DNA of 50,724 bases from an uncultured Prevotella sp. (GTDB lineage: Bacteria; Bacteroidota; Bacteroidia; Bacteroidales; Bacteroidaceae), in assembly GCA_900322035.1 (NCBI GenBank), contig ONYL01000032.1, positions 1 to 50,724 of the forward strand, in the 5' to 3' direction. Made by a program: the position numbers and the translations under genes. The notes under the pieces were generated by a model. It was not told the origin of the DNA. It made no database searches and saw nothing but the letters and a program-made list of their open reading frames with translations. Each line of letters begins with the position of its first letter. Position 1 is the first letter of the stretch. Shown here one piece after another: positions 26,600 to 33,978 of the stretch.

Positions 26600-27061
26600 T
26601 TACTTGGCGAGTTTCAAGTCATAGTTTCCGGCCACGCCCTCCTCCAAGTCCTCGTTCACCAAGCGGAGCGTGTTGCCGTCAACGGCGAGGAAGTAGTAGC
26701 TGTCGTTGCCCGTGGTGGTGAACTTCAGAGCCTTCTTGCCCGCCTTCTCGTAGGGAGCAATCTTACCCGTTTCATAGAAGGTCTCCTTCACCTTCTTCTC
26801 CGTCTCCATGTAGTCCTCCTTCATACTGAAGTTTTTCTTTGCGGCATCCATAGCGATGCGATAGCGGATGCCCTCGCAGTCGGCTGCGGGCACCATACCC
26901 TCATAGACCAGAGAGTCGGTAGCGGCGGCGGTCGTGTCAGCGCCACTGCTGTCGGCTACAGCCGTAGAGTCGTTGGCAGGAGGTGTCGCATTACCGTTCT
27001 TGTTGTTGTTGCAGCTGGCCAGGAGAGCCGTAGCTGCCAAAATCATTAGAATCTTTTTCAT
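26600..27061 (-). CDS. NlpE-like lipoprotein
   Basis: This 153-aa lipoprotein has lipobox LLASC (Cys17), then a Ser/Thr/Ala-rich linker (about 18-50), then a small beta-rich domain (about 55-153). It contains VPAADCEGIRYRIAMD, which resembles the NlpE N-terminal repeat of copper-resistance/envelope-stress lipoproteins. In enterobacteria NlpE senses surface contact and lipoprotein trafficking; in Bacteroidales the role is unknown. The CXXC of classical NlpE is not present; only one Cys remains in the domain. It has a full consensus promoter. Confidence 0.65.
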   Translation of the reverse strand: MKKILMILAATALLASCNNNKNGNATPPANDSTAVADSSGADTTAAATDSLVYEGMVPAADCEGIRYRIAMDAAKKNFSMKEDYMETEKKVKETFYETGKIAPYEKAGKKALKFTTTGNDSYYFLAVDGNTLRLVNEDLEEGVAGNYDLKLAK

Positions 27062-27084
27062 ACGTTTTATCTTTTTGGTGGCTG

Positions 27085-27115
27085 CAAAGGTAAGCTTCTT
27101 TCATGAAAAGGCAAA
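27085..27115 (-). promoter_or_regulatory. Promoter of NlpE-like gene
   Basis: On the minus strand TTTG (27112-27115) and TACCTTTG (27085-27092), 19 nt apart, end 23 nt before the ATG. Confidence 0.8.
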
Positions 27116-27243
27116 GGATTACCGCATATTTTTTTTCGATTGACGGTAATGCGGTAACCATTGAGCGAATCGCAGGCCATTACTCGCTCACACCCTTGCC
27201 CAGCTTGCGGCCATCCGGGGGAACCGTACTCTGTGCCGGCTTG

Positions 27244-27738
27244 CTATGTCGCCGCCCATCCGAATTTCTTTACCCACCTCCACACTGTGGCACGCGGGAG
27301 GCCCGTCAGATTCTGGATTTGGGGATTGGTGAGGCCCGCACGAACGAGATAGCAGACCTGCATCTGTTCTTCAGTGAATCGTCCGAGCCGCTCTGTAAGA
27401 AGATTCGTGAAGTTGGGGTGGATTTCGTTGATGGCGGCATAGATCCGCCTCCAATCCTCGGCAGTCATCCTCTTGGTGCCGCCGGCCGACTTCTTGACCG
27501 CCTCCAACACGTCGCCAGCTCTTCCCGCAAGTTCTGACTTGTGGAGCAAGCTGAGGAACGACCGGTTCTGTTCCATCTTCGAGGCGAGCATTTCCTCCTT
27601 GCTCTTCAGTTCGGCGCGCGATTGTTGCAGTTGCCTGTTGATGTTGTCAAGCCTTTCCTTTACCGAGCTAATCTCTGCGCTCGACGCGGCGTATTGGTCC
27701 AGCGCCCACCTTTTCTCGCCATGGCAGAGTCCAAGCAA
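27244..27738 (-). pseudogene. Truncated copy of the TPR/HTH regulator (C-terminal part)
   Basis: From about 27244 to 27697 this is a near-identical copy of the 3' end of the regulator gene at 30599-32341. It encodes the coiled coil (SSAEISSVKERLDNINRQL), the MTAEDWRRIYAAINEIHPNF domain and the terminal HTH (GLTNPQIQNLTGLPRATVWR). Sensor repeats and membrane segment are missing. At 27688-27697 (GGCGTATTGG) the homology switches to the MITE-like element, so any apparent start lies in repeat DNA. It is probably not expressed as a functional regulator, although the C-terminal HTH is intact. Confidence 0.75.
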
Positions 27739-27936
27739 GCTTGGCTCTGCTCATTTGGCTTATCGAAAAGGTTCTGCAGGCTATCGGGACTCAAAACGTA
27801 AGTTGAAGAGGGAGTGTAGCGGGCTACATGACCGATGAGACTTGACGTTTTGAGACCGGTAGATGCAGAAGACGACCGAAACGACAACTGCACTTTATCG
27901 ATTATTCTATCAGCCTAATTTATAGAACCAGCCTTA
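27698..27936. mobile_element. MITE-like element, left-truncated copy
   Basis: This is homologous to 33463-33701. The right terminal repeat is present (CCTAATTTATAGAACCAGCC) but the left one is missing, replaced by the truncated regulator copy. The internal hairpins are conserved, including TGTAGC-GG-GCTACA at 27815-27828, where the full copy has TGTAGT-GG-ACTACA. Confidence 0.75.
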
Positions 27937-28096
27937 ATTTCCATCCTTTGTTTGTACCAGCCCCACTTCTGTAAACCAAGGAAAAAGGAGACAAACCGTC
28001 CAAACTGCGGAGCATCAGAGGAATCCCCTCTTCCACTTTAGGGGAAATCCGCCGTTGATTTAGGGATTTGCCAAAGGCGGCAAACGGATTTTCCAC

Positions 28097-28104
28097 TATC
28101 TTTG
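28097..28104 (+). promoter_or_regulatory. -7 box upstream of His-rich protein
   Basis: TATCTTTG about 100 nt before the ATG at 28207; a TTTG at 28067 is 26 nt away, longer than the usual 19-20. The stretch 27937-28096 holds nothing else. Confidence 0.4.
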
Positions 28105-28206
28105 CAACGTGGCCCGACGAAGTGACATTGGCTGAGGTCGGAAGACGGACGGCGGGGACGCGACGGATGGAGAGCCACAAGAAACGCAACAAAAAAGACA
28201 ACGATT

Positions 28207-28566
28207 ATGAAAAAGATGATTTTCTGCCTGATCGCAGCCATGATGCTGCTCGGCACCGTGAACAGCAATGCACAGCGGTTCGTACGCTACGACAAGCACC
28301 GCAAGGAGATGAAGAGGGATGGCGACCGCCACCACCGTCACCACGGTCACCACCACAAGCGGAAAGTCGTTGTGGAGCATCGCTGCGACCGCGCACCCGA
28401 ACGGGTGTATGTCGTCAGGGAGTGCCCCCGCCCAGTGCGGGTGGTTGAGGCTCCTCCGCCTCCCCCCCGCCATCGGCCGCGCCGCGCCAGCCCGACTACC
28501 AACACCGTGGTGGCCGCAGCAGTGGGTGTGGCAGTGGGCGCCATGATCACTGCCGCCGCACGATAG
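28207..28566 (+). CDS. His-rich secreted hypothetical protein
   Basis: This 119-aa protein has a signal peptide (1-22, ending SNAQ). Its basic middle holds a His cluster RHHRHHGHHHKRK (about 41-53), then a Pro-rich stretch (PPPPPRHRPRR, about 83-93) and a small hydrophobic Ala/Val/Gly tail (about 98-119). The His cluster could bind metal such as Ni, Zn or Cu. The tail resembles glycine-zipper-type membrane segments. I do not recognise a family. A palindromic repeat directly after the stop may act as terminator. Confidence 0.55.
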   Translation: MKKMIFCLIAAMMLLGTVNSNAQRFVRYDKHRKEMKRDGDRHHRHHGHHHKRKVVVEHRCDRAPERVYVVRECPRPVRVVEAPPPPPRHRPRRASPTTNTVVAAAVGVAVGAMITAAAR

Positions 28567-28579
28567 GCGGCCCCTCCTT

Positions 28580-28613
28580 AAGGCTGGTTCTAACAACAGT
28601 TAGAACCAGCCTT
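28580..28613. repeat. Short palindromic repeat (GGCTGGTTCTAA family)
   Basis: AAGGCTGGTTCTAAC (28580-28594) and GTTAGAACCAGCCTT (28599-28613) form a perfect 15-bp stem with an AACA loop, then TATT. The arm matches the terminal repeats of the MITE-like element. It lies 190 bp beyond the end of the HUH-type gene and could also terminate the His-rich gene. Confidence 0.85.
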
Positions 28614-28802
28614 TATTGCAAAATTGGTTACGAACTAACGCCATGAAATTGGAAATGGTCTATTTGTTTTCATCCTCAAGCTGACAGCAAATTGTCTTGG
28701 TATAGGGATTACAGGTTGAAGTTATAGCCGAGCGTTAGGAGTAATCGGGGGAATGACGGAACGAAGACTCGTGCGCATACGGCCATCCCATCTGTATCGT
28801 CA
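28614..28802 (-). other. Possible remnant of an outer-membrane barrel C-terminus
   Basis: On the minus strand, directly after the HUH-type gene stop, a frame ending at 28709 reads VFVPSFPRLLLTLGYNFNL. This resembles the last strands of an outer-membrane beta-barrel, with no start of its own. It may be the debris of a gene interrupted by an insertion. The similarity is short and could be chance. Confidence 0.25.
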
Positions 28803-29984
28803 TTATTTTGTGGGCAATCCATCGAGCAGCTGCCGTTCCATTTCTGGTGTCCACAGGTCTGTGCAAATAGAGGCCGCCATCTCGTTCTGAGCCAAGCATT
28901 GCTGGCGGGTGATCGTGCGGTGGTCGGTATGATGGGGCCACGGAGCGAGCATGAGCAACGAACCGTCGGCACAGGCCTCAAAGTAGCGTCCGGGAGGTTT
29001 GTAGAGCGGTGGGAAACCGTTTTCCAAGATGACAATCAATGGTAGCCCGGCAGCGAGGATGGCGCGTGCTATCTCCTTCTCTCCGGGCGATATGCAGGGA
29101 CTCACAACCACCGCCCCCATCTTTCCCCATTCGAGGAAGTAAGCCTTTTGCAAGGCGATGAGTCTGAGATTCGCCTCCGAGGTGTTGTTGTGGCATCTTA
29201 CCTGCATCCGCATGGGTCTGTCGAGAAGCCACCGGTTGCCGATGGCTGAGAAGGGGCGGCCGCCAATGCTCAGACCGCTGACAACGCGGAAAAGGTTGGG
29301 GTTGCCGCGTTTTATCAAGGCTCGGCGGGGGTTGTCGAGCACATAGTGTATCATGTTCCTCAGTTGCCCCTTGCCAATGAGCACCGAGTCTTGGTAGCCA
29401 GAAGAAAAGAGCGAGGGACCCTTGGCGCCCTTGCTGCGAGGAAGAGGGGCTGTCGGGTTCGCCGTTGGGTTCGCTGTCGGGTTCGCTGTTGGGTTCGCTG
29501 TTGGGTTCGCCGAATTATAATTCGGCGCACAGAACGGCGCACAGAACGGCGCACAGGACTCTGCATCCGCTGCCCGGCAGACCTCTGGCTCCATCTCCCA
29601 CCACGCGTGGGTACAGCCTATCTTGAAGCCAGCTATAATCTTTCCTAAATGGGCTTTCTGCTCATGCGTGACGAAGAGCACACCGTGGAGATGCTCGGGC
29701 ATGATCTGAAGCGCAATGGAACTAACACCCGGATAGCGCCGCGGAATCTGCTGCCAGCAGCTCCTTACACACTCGCCAAGAGGCGTGAGATCAACAACGG
29801 CCTCTCCTTTATCTGTCCATCTAAGGTTGCCCAGCCGTGGCTTGCTGCGGTCGGCCAGGGTGATGGTGATTTGGTAGATGCTACGGCCTCTATAGTCGTG
29901 ACCATCGAGACGCCGGAGCATGGAGTGTTCTGTGGAGTAGCGCCAACCTGTGCCAAGGATGATGTGTGGTCGCTTGTCGGTCAT
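28803..29984 (-). CDS. IS200-like (Y1/HUH) transposase-family protein with extra C-terminal domain
   Basis: This 393-aa protein has an N-terminal domain of the Y1/REP-associated transposase family. Support: the HUH-type motif IMPEHLHGVLFV (His98, His100), the following helix LGKIIAGFKIGCTHAWWEME, and a late segment YQDSVLIGKGQLRNMIHYVL-DNP typical of this family. Where related proteins carry the catalytic Tyr after FKxxxT, this one has Trp (W128/W129), so it may not cleave DNA. Two insert linkers are repetitive: CAPF (about 144-154) and NPTA x5 (160-179), each built from 12-bp tandem DNA repeats. Residues about 288-350 (GAVVVSPCISPGEKEIARAI, then GLPLIVILENGF) resemble a DprA/LOG-like Rossmann segment. 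I start at ATG 29984, just after the SWIM fragment. Confidence 0.65.
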   Translation of the reverse strand: MTDKRPHIILGTGWRYSTEHSMLRRLDGHDYRGRSIYQITITLADRSKPRLGNLRWTDKGEAVVDLTPLGECVRSCWQQIPRRYPGVSSIALQIMPEHLHGVLFVTHEQKAHLGKIIAGFKIGCTHAWWEMEPEVCRAADAESCAPFCAPFCAPNYNSANPTANPTANPTANPTANPTAPLPRSKGAKGPSLFSSGYQDSVLIGKGQLRNMIHYVLDNPRRALIKRGNPNLFRVVSGLSIGGRPFSAIGNRWLLDRPMRMQVRCHNNTSEANLRLIALQKAYFLEWGKMGAVVVSPCISPGEKEIARAILAAGLPLIVILENGFPPLYKPPGRYFEACADGSLLMLAPWPHHTDHRTITRQQCLAQNEMAASICTDLWTPEMERQLLDGLPTK

Positions 29985-29991
29985 GGATTGC

Positions 29992-30186
29992 TCATTCAAA
30001 TATCTCGCACAGCTCCTTGTTGCTGAGCTTGCCAATCCAGCTCTCTCCAGAGGAGATGGTGATTTCCCTCACTGCCCCGTTGCGTGCATAGCGTGCGCCG
30101 CGGGGGATGCGGTTCTCGTAGTCGATGTTGGTCAGCGAGCGGAGCCATTCGCTCCCCCACCATGTATTTCCAAAATCCTTGGCCAT
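29992..30186 (-). pseudogene. N-terminal fragment of a SWIM zinc-finger protein
   Basis: The frame encodes 64 aa starting MAKDFGNTWWGSEWLRSLTN and continuing IDYENRIPRGARYARNGAV, closely resembling the start of SWIM-finger proteins (often beside SNF2-type helicases). After about 48 residues the similarity ends and the frame stops; the SWIM CxCxnCxHC motif is absent. The fragment lies 7 bp before the HUH-type gene on the same strand, which suggests that a larger gene was truncated there. It may still be translated. Confidence 0.6.
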
Positions 30187-30598
30187 TTTTTCTTATTGAT
30201 ACATATTTATTCAAGTTCCGCAAGTTCAAAATAGGGTATAAGGCGGAGTCAATTAGCAAGTGCAAATTTACAAAGTCTTTTTGTAAAAGACTTCATCTGG
30301 AATGAGGAAATTTATTTTTTCCTTGGTCTTGCGTTTATTTCTCTTTGTATCAACACAGGAAACAACCCAACCTCTTTCTTAATGCATAATTCATAATGCA
30401 TAATTGACATTCGCCAAGTTACGGATGGTTGAATAAGCGGTCGAACATTGTTTTAAGGTCGGTTCTTAAAATTAGGTCGAGGCGCTGAGCCCAATACGCC
30501 TCGACCAAATTTTTAGAACCGACCCATACTGGTGTGTGTGGAGCTTTTCTTCACCCTCTTGTGTAGATGGTTGGCAGAATGCGAGGGCATAGGGGTTG
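30187..30598. other. Gene-free stretch with palindrome
   Basis: About 410 bp without a gene. It holds a tandem TAATGCATAATTCATAATGC sequence near 30378-30405 and the large palindrome at 30457-30524. No promoter of consensus form was found on either strand. Confidence 0.6.
30457..30524. repeat. Long palindromic repeat (28-bp arms)
   Basis: Arms at 30457-30484 and 30497-30524 pair with two mismatches around a 12-nt loop. Each arm contains GGTCGGTTCT..AAAATT..GGTCGAGGCG, i.e. the left end of the MITE-like element at 33424, including the following GTATTGGGCT on the right arm. It looks like two copies of one MITE end joined head-to-head. Confidence 0.85.
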
Positions 30599-32341
30599 CT
30601 ACGCCCCCGCCCATTCGTACTTCTTCACCCACCTCCACACTGTGGCGCGCGGGAGGCCCGTCAGATTCTGGATTTGGGGATTGGTGAGGCCCGCGCGAAC
30701 GAGATAGCAGACCTGCATCTGTTCTTCAGTGAATCGTCCGAGCCGCTCTGTAAGAAGACTCGTGAAGTTGGGATGGATTTCGTTGATGGCGGCATAGATC
30801 CGCCTCCAATCCTCGGCAGTCATCTTCTTGGTGCCGCAGGCCGACTTCTTGACCGCCTCCAACACATCGCCAGCTCTTCCTGCAAGTTCTGACTTGTGGA
30901 GCAAGCTGAGGAACGACCGGTTCTGTTCCATCTTCGAGGCGAGCATTTCCTCCTTGCTCTTCAGTTCGGCCTGCGATTGTTGCAGTTGCCTGTTGATGTC
31001 GTCAAGCCTTTCCTTTACCGAGCTAATCTCTGCGCTCGACGCGGCGTATTGTTCTTTCGTCTCAGCAAGCTCCCTGTTCTTCTTGTCGATTTCCTCCTGT
31101 AGGAGCCGCTTGTCGCTTTTGGCGGATTCCAACTGCCTCGACATGGCGACGAGCGTCTTCAGTTGGCTGTTTCTTCTCTTCACGTGGAATATGATGAAGA
31201 GCGAGACCATCACGATTGCGCACAAGGCAAGGGCCATGCCCCAATTGCGGTATTCGGCCACCTTCCTCTCGGTCTCCATTTCCTTGTTGCGGTCCAAGTG
31301 GTATTGGTATTGGTTGTTCACCGTCGCAGCCATTTCCTGGCGTTTGCCCAAATCAAGCGAATCACTGATGTTCACGTATGATTTGGCATACTTGATGGCT
31401 TCCTCATTATTTCCTTGACCCTCGTATAAGTCAAAAAGGAATTTAGAGGCATCATAGGCATAAGCAAAGTCTGATTGGTCTGCCATGACACTCTTATAAT
31501 AGATGGCGGCAGAATCCTTGTTGCCTATCTTGTCGTAATATTTGCCAATTGCAATGAGGTCTTTGCTGCCAAGCTTGTAGTGCTGTTGCCTTTGTAAAAT
31601 GTGAATGCATTTTCGTGCTTTGTCCGTCTCGCCTAAGGCAGACAAGTTGTAAATCAGGGAGGCAAGATTGCCATAGTCGATGTCATTGTTGTGTTTGCAT
31701 ACTATCCTGTATGCTTGGTCGAACATCTTCCTCGCCTTATTGGTACTGTCGAGCATGGAGTAGGCGGTTGCGACATGCATGATTTGCAAGAGACCGGCGT
31801 TGTTTAATTTGCAGGACAAATCATATTCGTTAAGCGCATAGATTAGGCTGTTCTTGAAATCCTGCACATTATAGAAAAGCGCATGTAGATTGGAATAGGT
31901 GTGTTGCAGCAGCATGGAGTCTCTTTTGGGATAGCTTTCGCCTATTTCTGCCGCTTTCAAAAAAAACTCCAATGACCTTGGCGTGTCGTCAAGGTCTCTG
32001 TATACGCTGCCACAATAATAATAGGCTTCTTGTTTTTCCAAGTCGTTTCCATTCTTCTCGAAATATTTGACAACCTGCTTGGCCATGATGTCAGACGTGG
32101 CAAGGTGATAGGCTTTGTCGTTCAATCTTAAAAGAAGCATTTCGTATGTCATCCGAATGTGGCTGTGTGAATTTGTAGCCTCGCTTTTTATGGAGTCAAT
32201 CATAGATAGAGCCAGCTCGGGATTAGTGTCCCCAGTGCATTTTATTTGCGTCATTCTTTTTTCCAACAGCTTGGCGTTGTTGCTGCATGTCATGTTTAGT
32301 GCAGCGAATAGTAGGAACATTAACCAAAGGTAGTGTCTCAT
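30599..32341 (-). CDS. TPR-containing membrane regulator with C-terminal HTH
   Basis: This 580-aa protein has an N-terminal lipoprotein-like signal (LNMTCS, Cys at about 19) and TPR-like helical repeats over about 40-340 (AYYYCGSVYRDLDDTPRSLE; KYYDKIGNKDSAAIYYKSVM). A transmembrane helix lies at about 368-390 (WGMALALCAIVMVSLFIIFH), then a coiled coil of about 80 aa, and finally a cytoplasmic domain ending in an HTH (QVCYLVRAGLTNPQIQNLTG). The architecture is that of Bacteroidales one-component membrane regulators (TPR-TM-coiled coil-wHTH): an outside sensor linked to DNA binding. It is divergent from a small lipoprotein/thioredoxin-like pair, its likely target. A -7 box TATCTTTG lies at complement(32368-32375). 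A truncated copy lies at 27244. Confidence 0.8.
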   Translation of the reverse strand: MRHYLWLMFLLFAALNMTCSNNAKLLEKRMTQIKCTGDTNPELALSMIDSIKSEATNSHSHIRMTYEMLLLRLNDKAYHLATSDIMAKQVVKYFEKNGNDLEKQEAYYYCGSVYRDLDDTPRSLEFFLKAAEIGESYPKRDSMLLQHTYSNLHALFYNVQDFKNSLIYALNEYDLSCKLNNAGLLQIMHVATAYSMLDSTNKARKMFDQAYRIVCKHNNDIDYGNLASLIYNLSALGETDKARKCIHILQRQQHYKLGSKDLIAIGKYYDKIGNKDSAAIYYKSVMADQSDFAYAYDASKFLFDLYEGQGNNEEAIKYAKSYVNISDSLDLGKRQEMAATVNNQYQYHLDRNKEMETERKVAEYRNWGMALALCAIVMVSLFIIFHVKRRNSQLKTLVAMSRQLESAKSDKRLLQEEIDKKNRELAETKEQYAASSAEISSVKERLDDINRQLQQSQAELKSKEEMLASKMEQNRSFLSLLHKSELAGRAGDVLEAVKKSACGTKKMTAEDWRRIYAAINEIHPNFTSLLTERLGRFTEEQMQVCYLVRAGLTNPQIQNLTGLPRATVWRWVKKYEWAGA

Positions 32342-32367
32342 ATCTTATTTTTTAGTTCAATCCTTGG

Positions 32368-32375
32368 CAAAGATA
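32368..32375 (-). promoter_or_regulatory. -7 box of TPR/HTH regulator
   Basis: TATCTTTG on the minus strand, 26 nt before the ATG at 32341; no good -33 element. Confidence 0.5.
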
Positions 32376-32556
32376 ATAAAAAAGAAGAAATACATGTTAC
32401 TTATTGTCTCATTTTGTTTCATCTGAAATAATTGTTATAGGCTTTCTATTGATTTTTGTTTAAAACGTATACTGTTGATAGCAAGCACATTAGTTAATAT
32501 TGATATTATACGGTCGAAAAAACAATTCAAATTGAAATACCTTGAAACAAGAAAAA

Positions 32557-32588
32557 CTTGGCACTTTTTTGTTAATCTTTTATCTTTG
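32557..32588 (+). promoter_or_regulatory. Promoter of small lipoprotein/thioredoxin-like unit
   Basis: CTTG at 32557-32560 and TATCTTTG at 32581-32588, 20 nt apart. The divergent intergenic region 32342-32664 is AT-rich and otherwise empty, so operators for the flanking regulator would lie here. Confidence 0.65.
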
Positions 32589-32664
32589 CACCATCAAACC
32601 AAATCTAAATAGTGATATGTATAAAGGAGAATTTTAATTTTTTGAACTAATAAACTAAATAATT

Positions 32665-32793
32665 ATGAGACAATTCTATTTGTTGTTGATTTTGGTGATA
32701 GCCAGTTGCTGGGTATCCTGCTCCACGAATGATGTGGACAATGATACTTCTATGAACAATGTAGAAGTACTAAGGATGGTGGTTACAAAATAA
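32665..32793 (+). CDS. Small lipoprotein (42 aa)
   Basis: A short open frame from ATG 32665 encodes a signal with lipobox WVSC (Cys19: MRQFYLLLILVIASCWVSC) and an acidic Asn/Asp-rich mature part of 24 residues (STNDVDNDTSMNNVEVLRM). It ends at TAA 32791-32793, 12 bp before the thioredoxin-like gene. A matching promoter upstream and the lipobox favour a real gene. It could be a small surface lipoprotein or a peptide precursor; no family is recognised. Confidence 0.5.
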   Translation: MRQFYLLLILVIASCWVSCSTNDVDNDTSMNNVEVLRMVVTK

Positions 32794-32805
32794 TAATCAA
32801 GAGCG

Positions 32806-33339
32806 ATGAAAAATAAGATTTTGTTGACACTGCTGCTGTTGGCAGTTCTGATTCCATTGCAGGCCCAGAAATACTATGTCTGCGGAGAGGAGGATCTCGT
32901 GAGATACGTCTCAACCAGTGAGAAGCCCTACAGAATATTGTACATCTTCTGCACCTATTGCCATCCTGTGCAGTATAACTTGTCTTTGGACAGCTTGATG
33001 GCCCAGCATAAGAGCGACAGCATAGAGTATTTCCCTCTCACGTGCCAAAGCACCCAGGAGGGGTTGCCCTACTTGATGAAGCATGGTTTCCAAACCCCAG
33101 TGTTCTTTGTGAATCGGAATAAACCCAAAAAGAAACGCTGGGGGATATTTGTTTTTGAGAACCCCGTAAGCGATGCGGTAAAGATTTTGGAGAGGTTTGA
33201 CAATGCGCATACGAACATCGGAGCGGGCGGGTATCTCATACTCGACAGGGAGAACCGCCCCATCCTTTGGTCTGACTACAAGAAAAAGAAGTTTGACCAA
33301 TCCTTTATGGAGCTGAAGGACTTCATCAGAAAGCACTGA
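32806..33339 (+). CDS. Secreted thioredoxin-like protein
   Basis: This 177-aa protein has a signal peptide (1-20, ending LQA-QK) and a thioredoxin-like fold with a FCTYCHPVQ motif (Cys49-x-x-Cys52), the position of a redox-active CxxC. A later segment LPYLMKHGFQTPVFFVNRNK includes the expected cis-Pro (T-P-V) of thioredoxins. The C-terminal GGYLILDRENRPILWSDY resembles TlpA/ResA-type edge strands. It probably acts in the periplasm as a disulfide reductase or isomerase. It follows the small lipoprotein by 12 bp and lies opposite a membrane regulator. Confidence 0.65.
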   Translation: MKNKILLTLLLLAVLIPLQAQKYYVCGEEDLVRYVSTSEKPYRILYIFCTYCHPVQYNLSLDSLMAQHKSDSIEYFPLTCQSTQEGLPYLMKHGFQTPVFFVNRNKPKKKRWGIFVFENPVSDAVKILERFDNAHTNIGAGGYLILDRENRPILWSDYKKKKFDQSFMELKDFIRKH

Positions 33340-33423
33340 AGAGCCACCTCTACTCTCCCGCACCCGACAAAAGCTATGTTTGGAGAGGTGAGTTCAAGAG
33401 CAACCATTTGGCGAATTGTACTT

Positions 33424-33701
33424 TTAAGGTCGGTTCTAAAAATTAGGTCGAGGCGTATTGGGCTTGCACCCACCTTTTCTCGCCATGGCAGAGCTCAAGC
33501 GAGCTTGGCTCTGCTCATTTGGCCTATCGAAAAGGTTCTGTCAGCCATCAAGACTCAAAACGTAAGTTGAATAAGAAGTGTAGTGGACTACACAGCCGAT
33601 GAGACTTGACGTTTTGAGTCCGATAGATGCAGAAGACGACCGAAATAACATATATACAAACTGGCTTGGTTTCTAAACCTAATTTTTAGAACCGGCCTTA
33701 A
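33424..33701. mobile_element. MITE-like element, full-length copy (278 bp)
   Basis: Terminal inverted repeats of 25 bp (33424-33448 and 33677-33701; core GGTCGGTTCTAAAAATTAGG) differ at one base. No coding capacity for a transposase. Internal hairpins: 33488-33514 (GCAGAG..CTCTGC) and 33552-33620 (GACTCAAAACGT / ACGTTTTGAGTC) enclosing TGTAGTGGACTACA at 33579-33592. A second, truncated copy is at 27698-27936. TTTAAGG/CCTTAAA at the ends may include a short target duplication. Confidence 0.8.
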
Positions 33702-33978
33702 ACAAAAGCTATTGAACTTTGCGGTTGAATTTAGGGTTCAAATATACAAAAAGAATCAAATATATATATTTTGTTTGTCTCATTTTGTTTCATCTTATAT
33801 CATTTTTACAAAGAGATTTTAAATTGTCTTTTTTGCATAATGTATTGAAAATCAATGATATGTTTTTGTGATTATTTTATGTTTTAATTTTTCTTATGAT
33901 GAAACACTTTGAGACATAAAATGTTTTTTTTTATTCTTTTTTTTTATTATTTTTGCGGCATAACAAACCTAAGAAAAT
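33702..33978. other. AT-rich gene-free stretch
   Basis: Very AT-rich DNA after the MITE-like element with no convincing gene; ends in a possible -7 box TATTTTTG (33948-33955) for the following broken gene. Confidence 0.5.
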
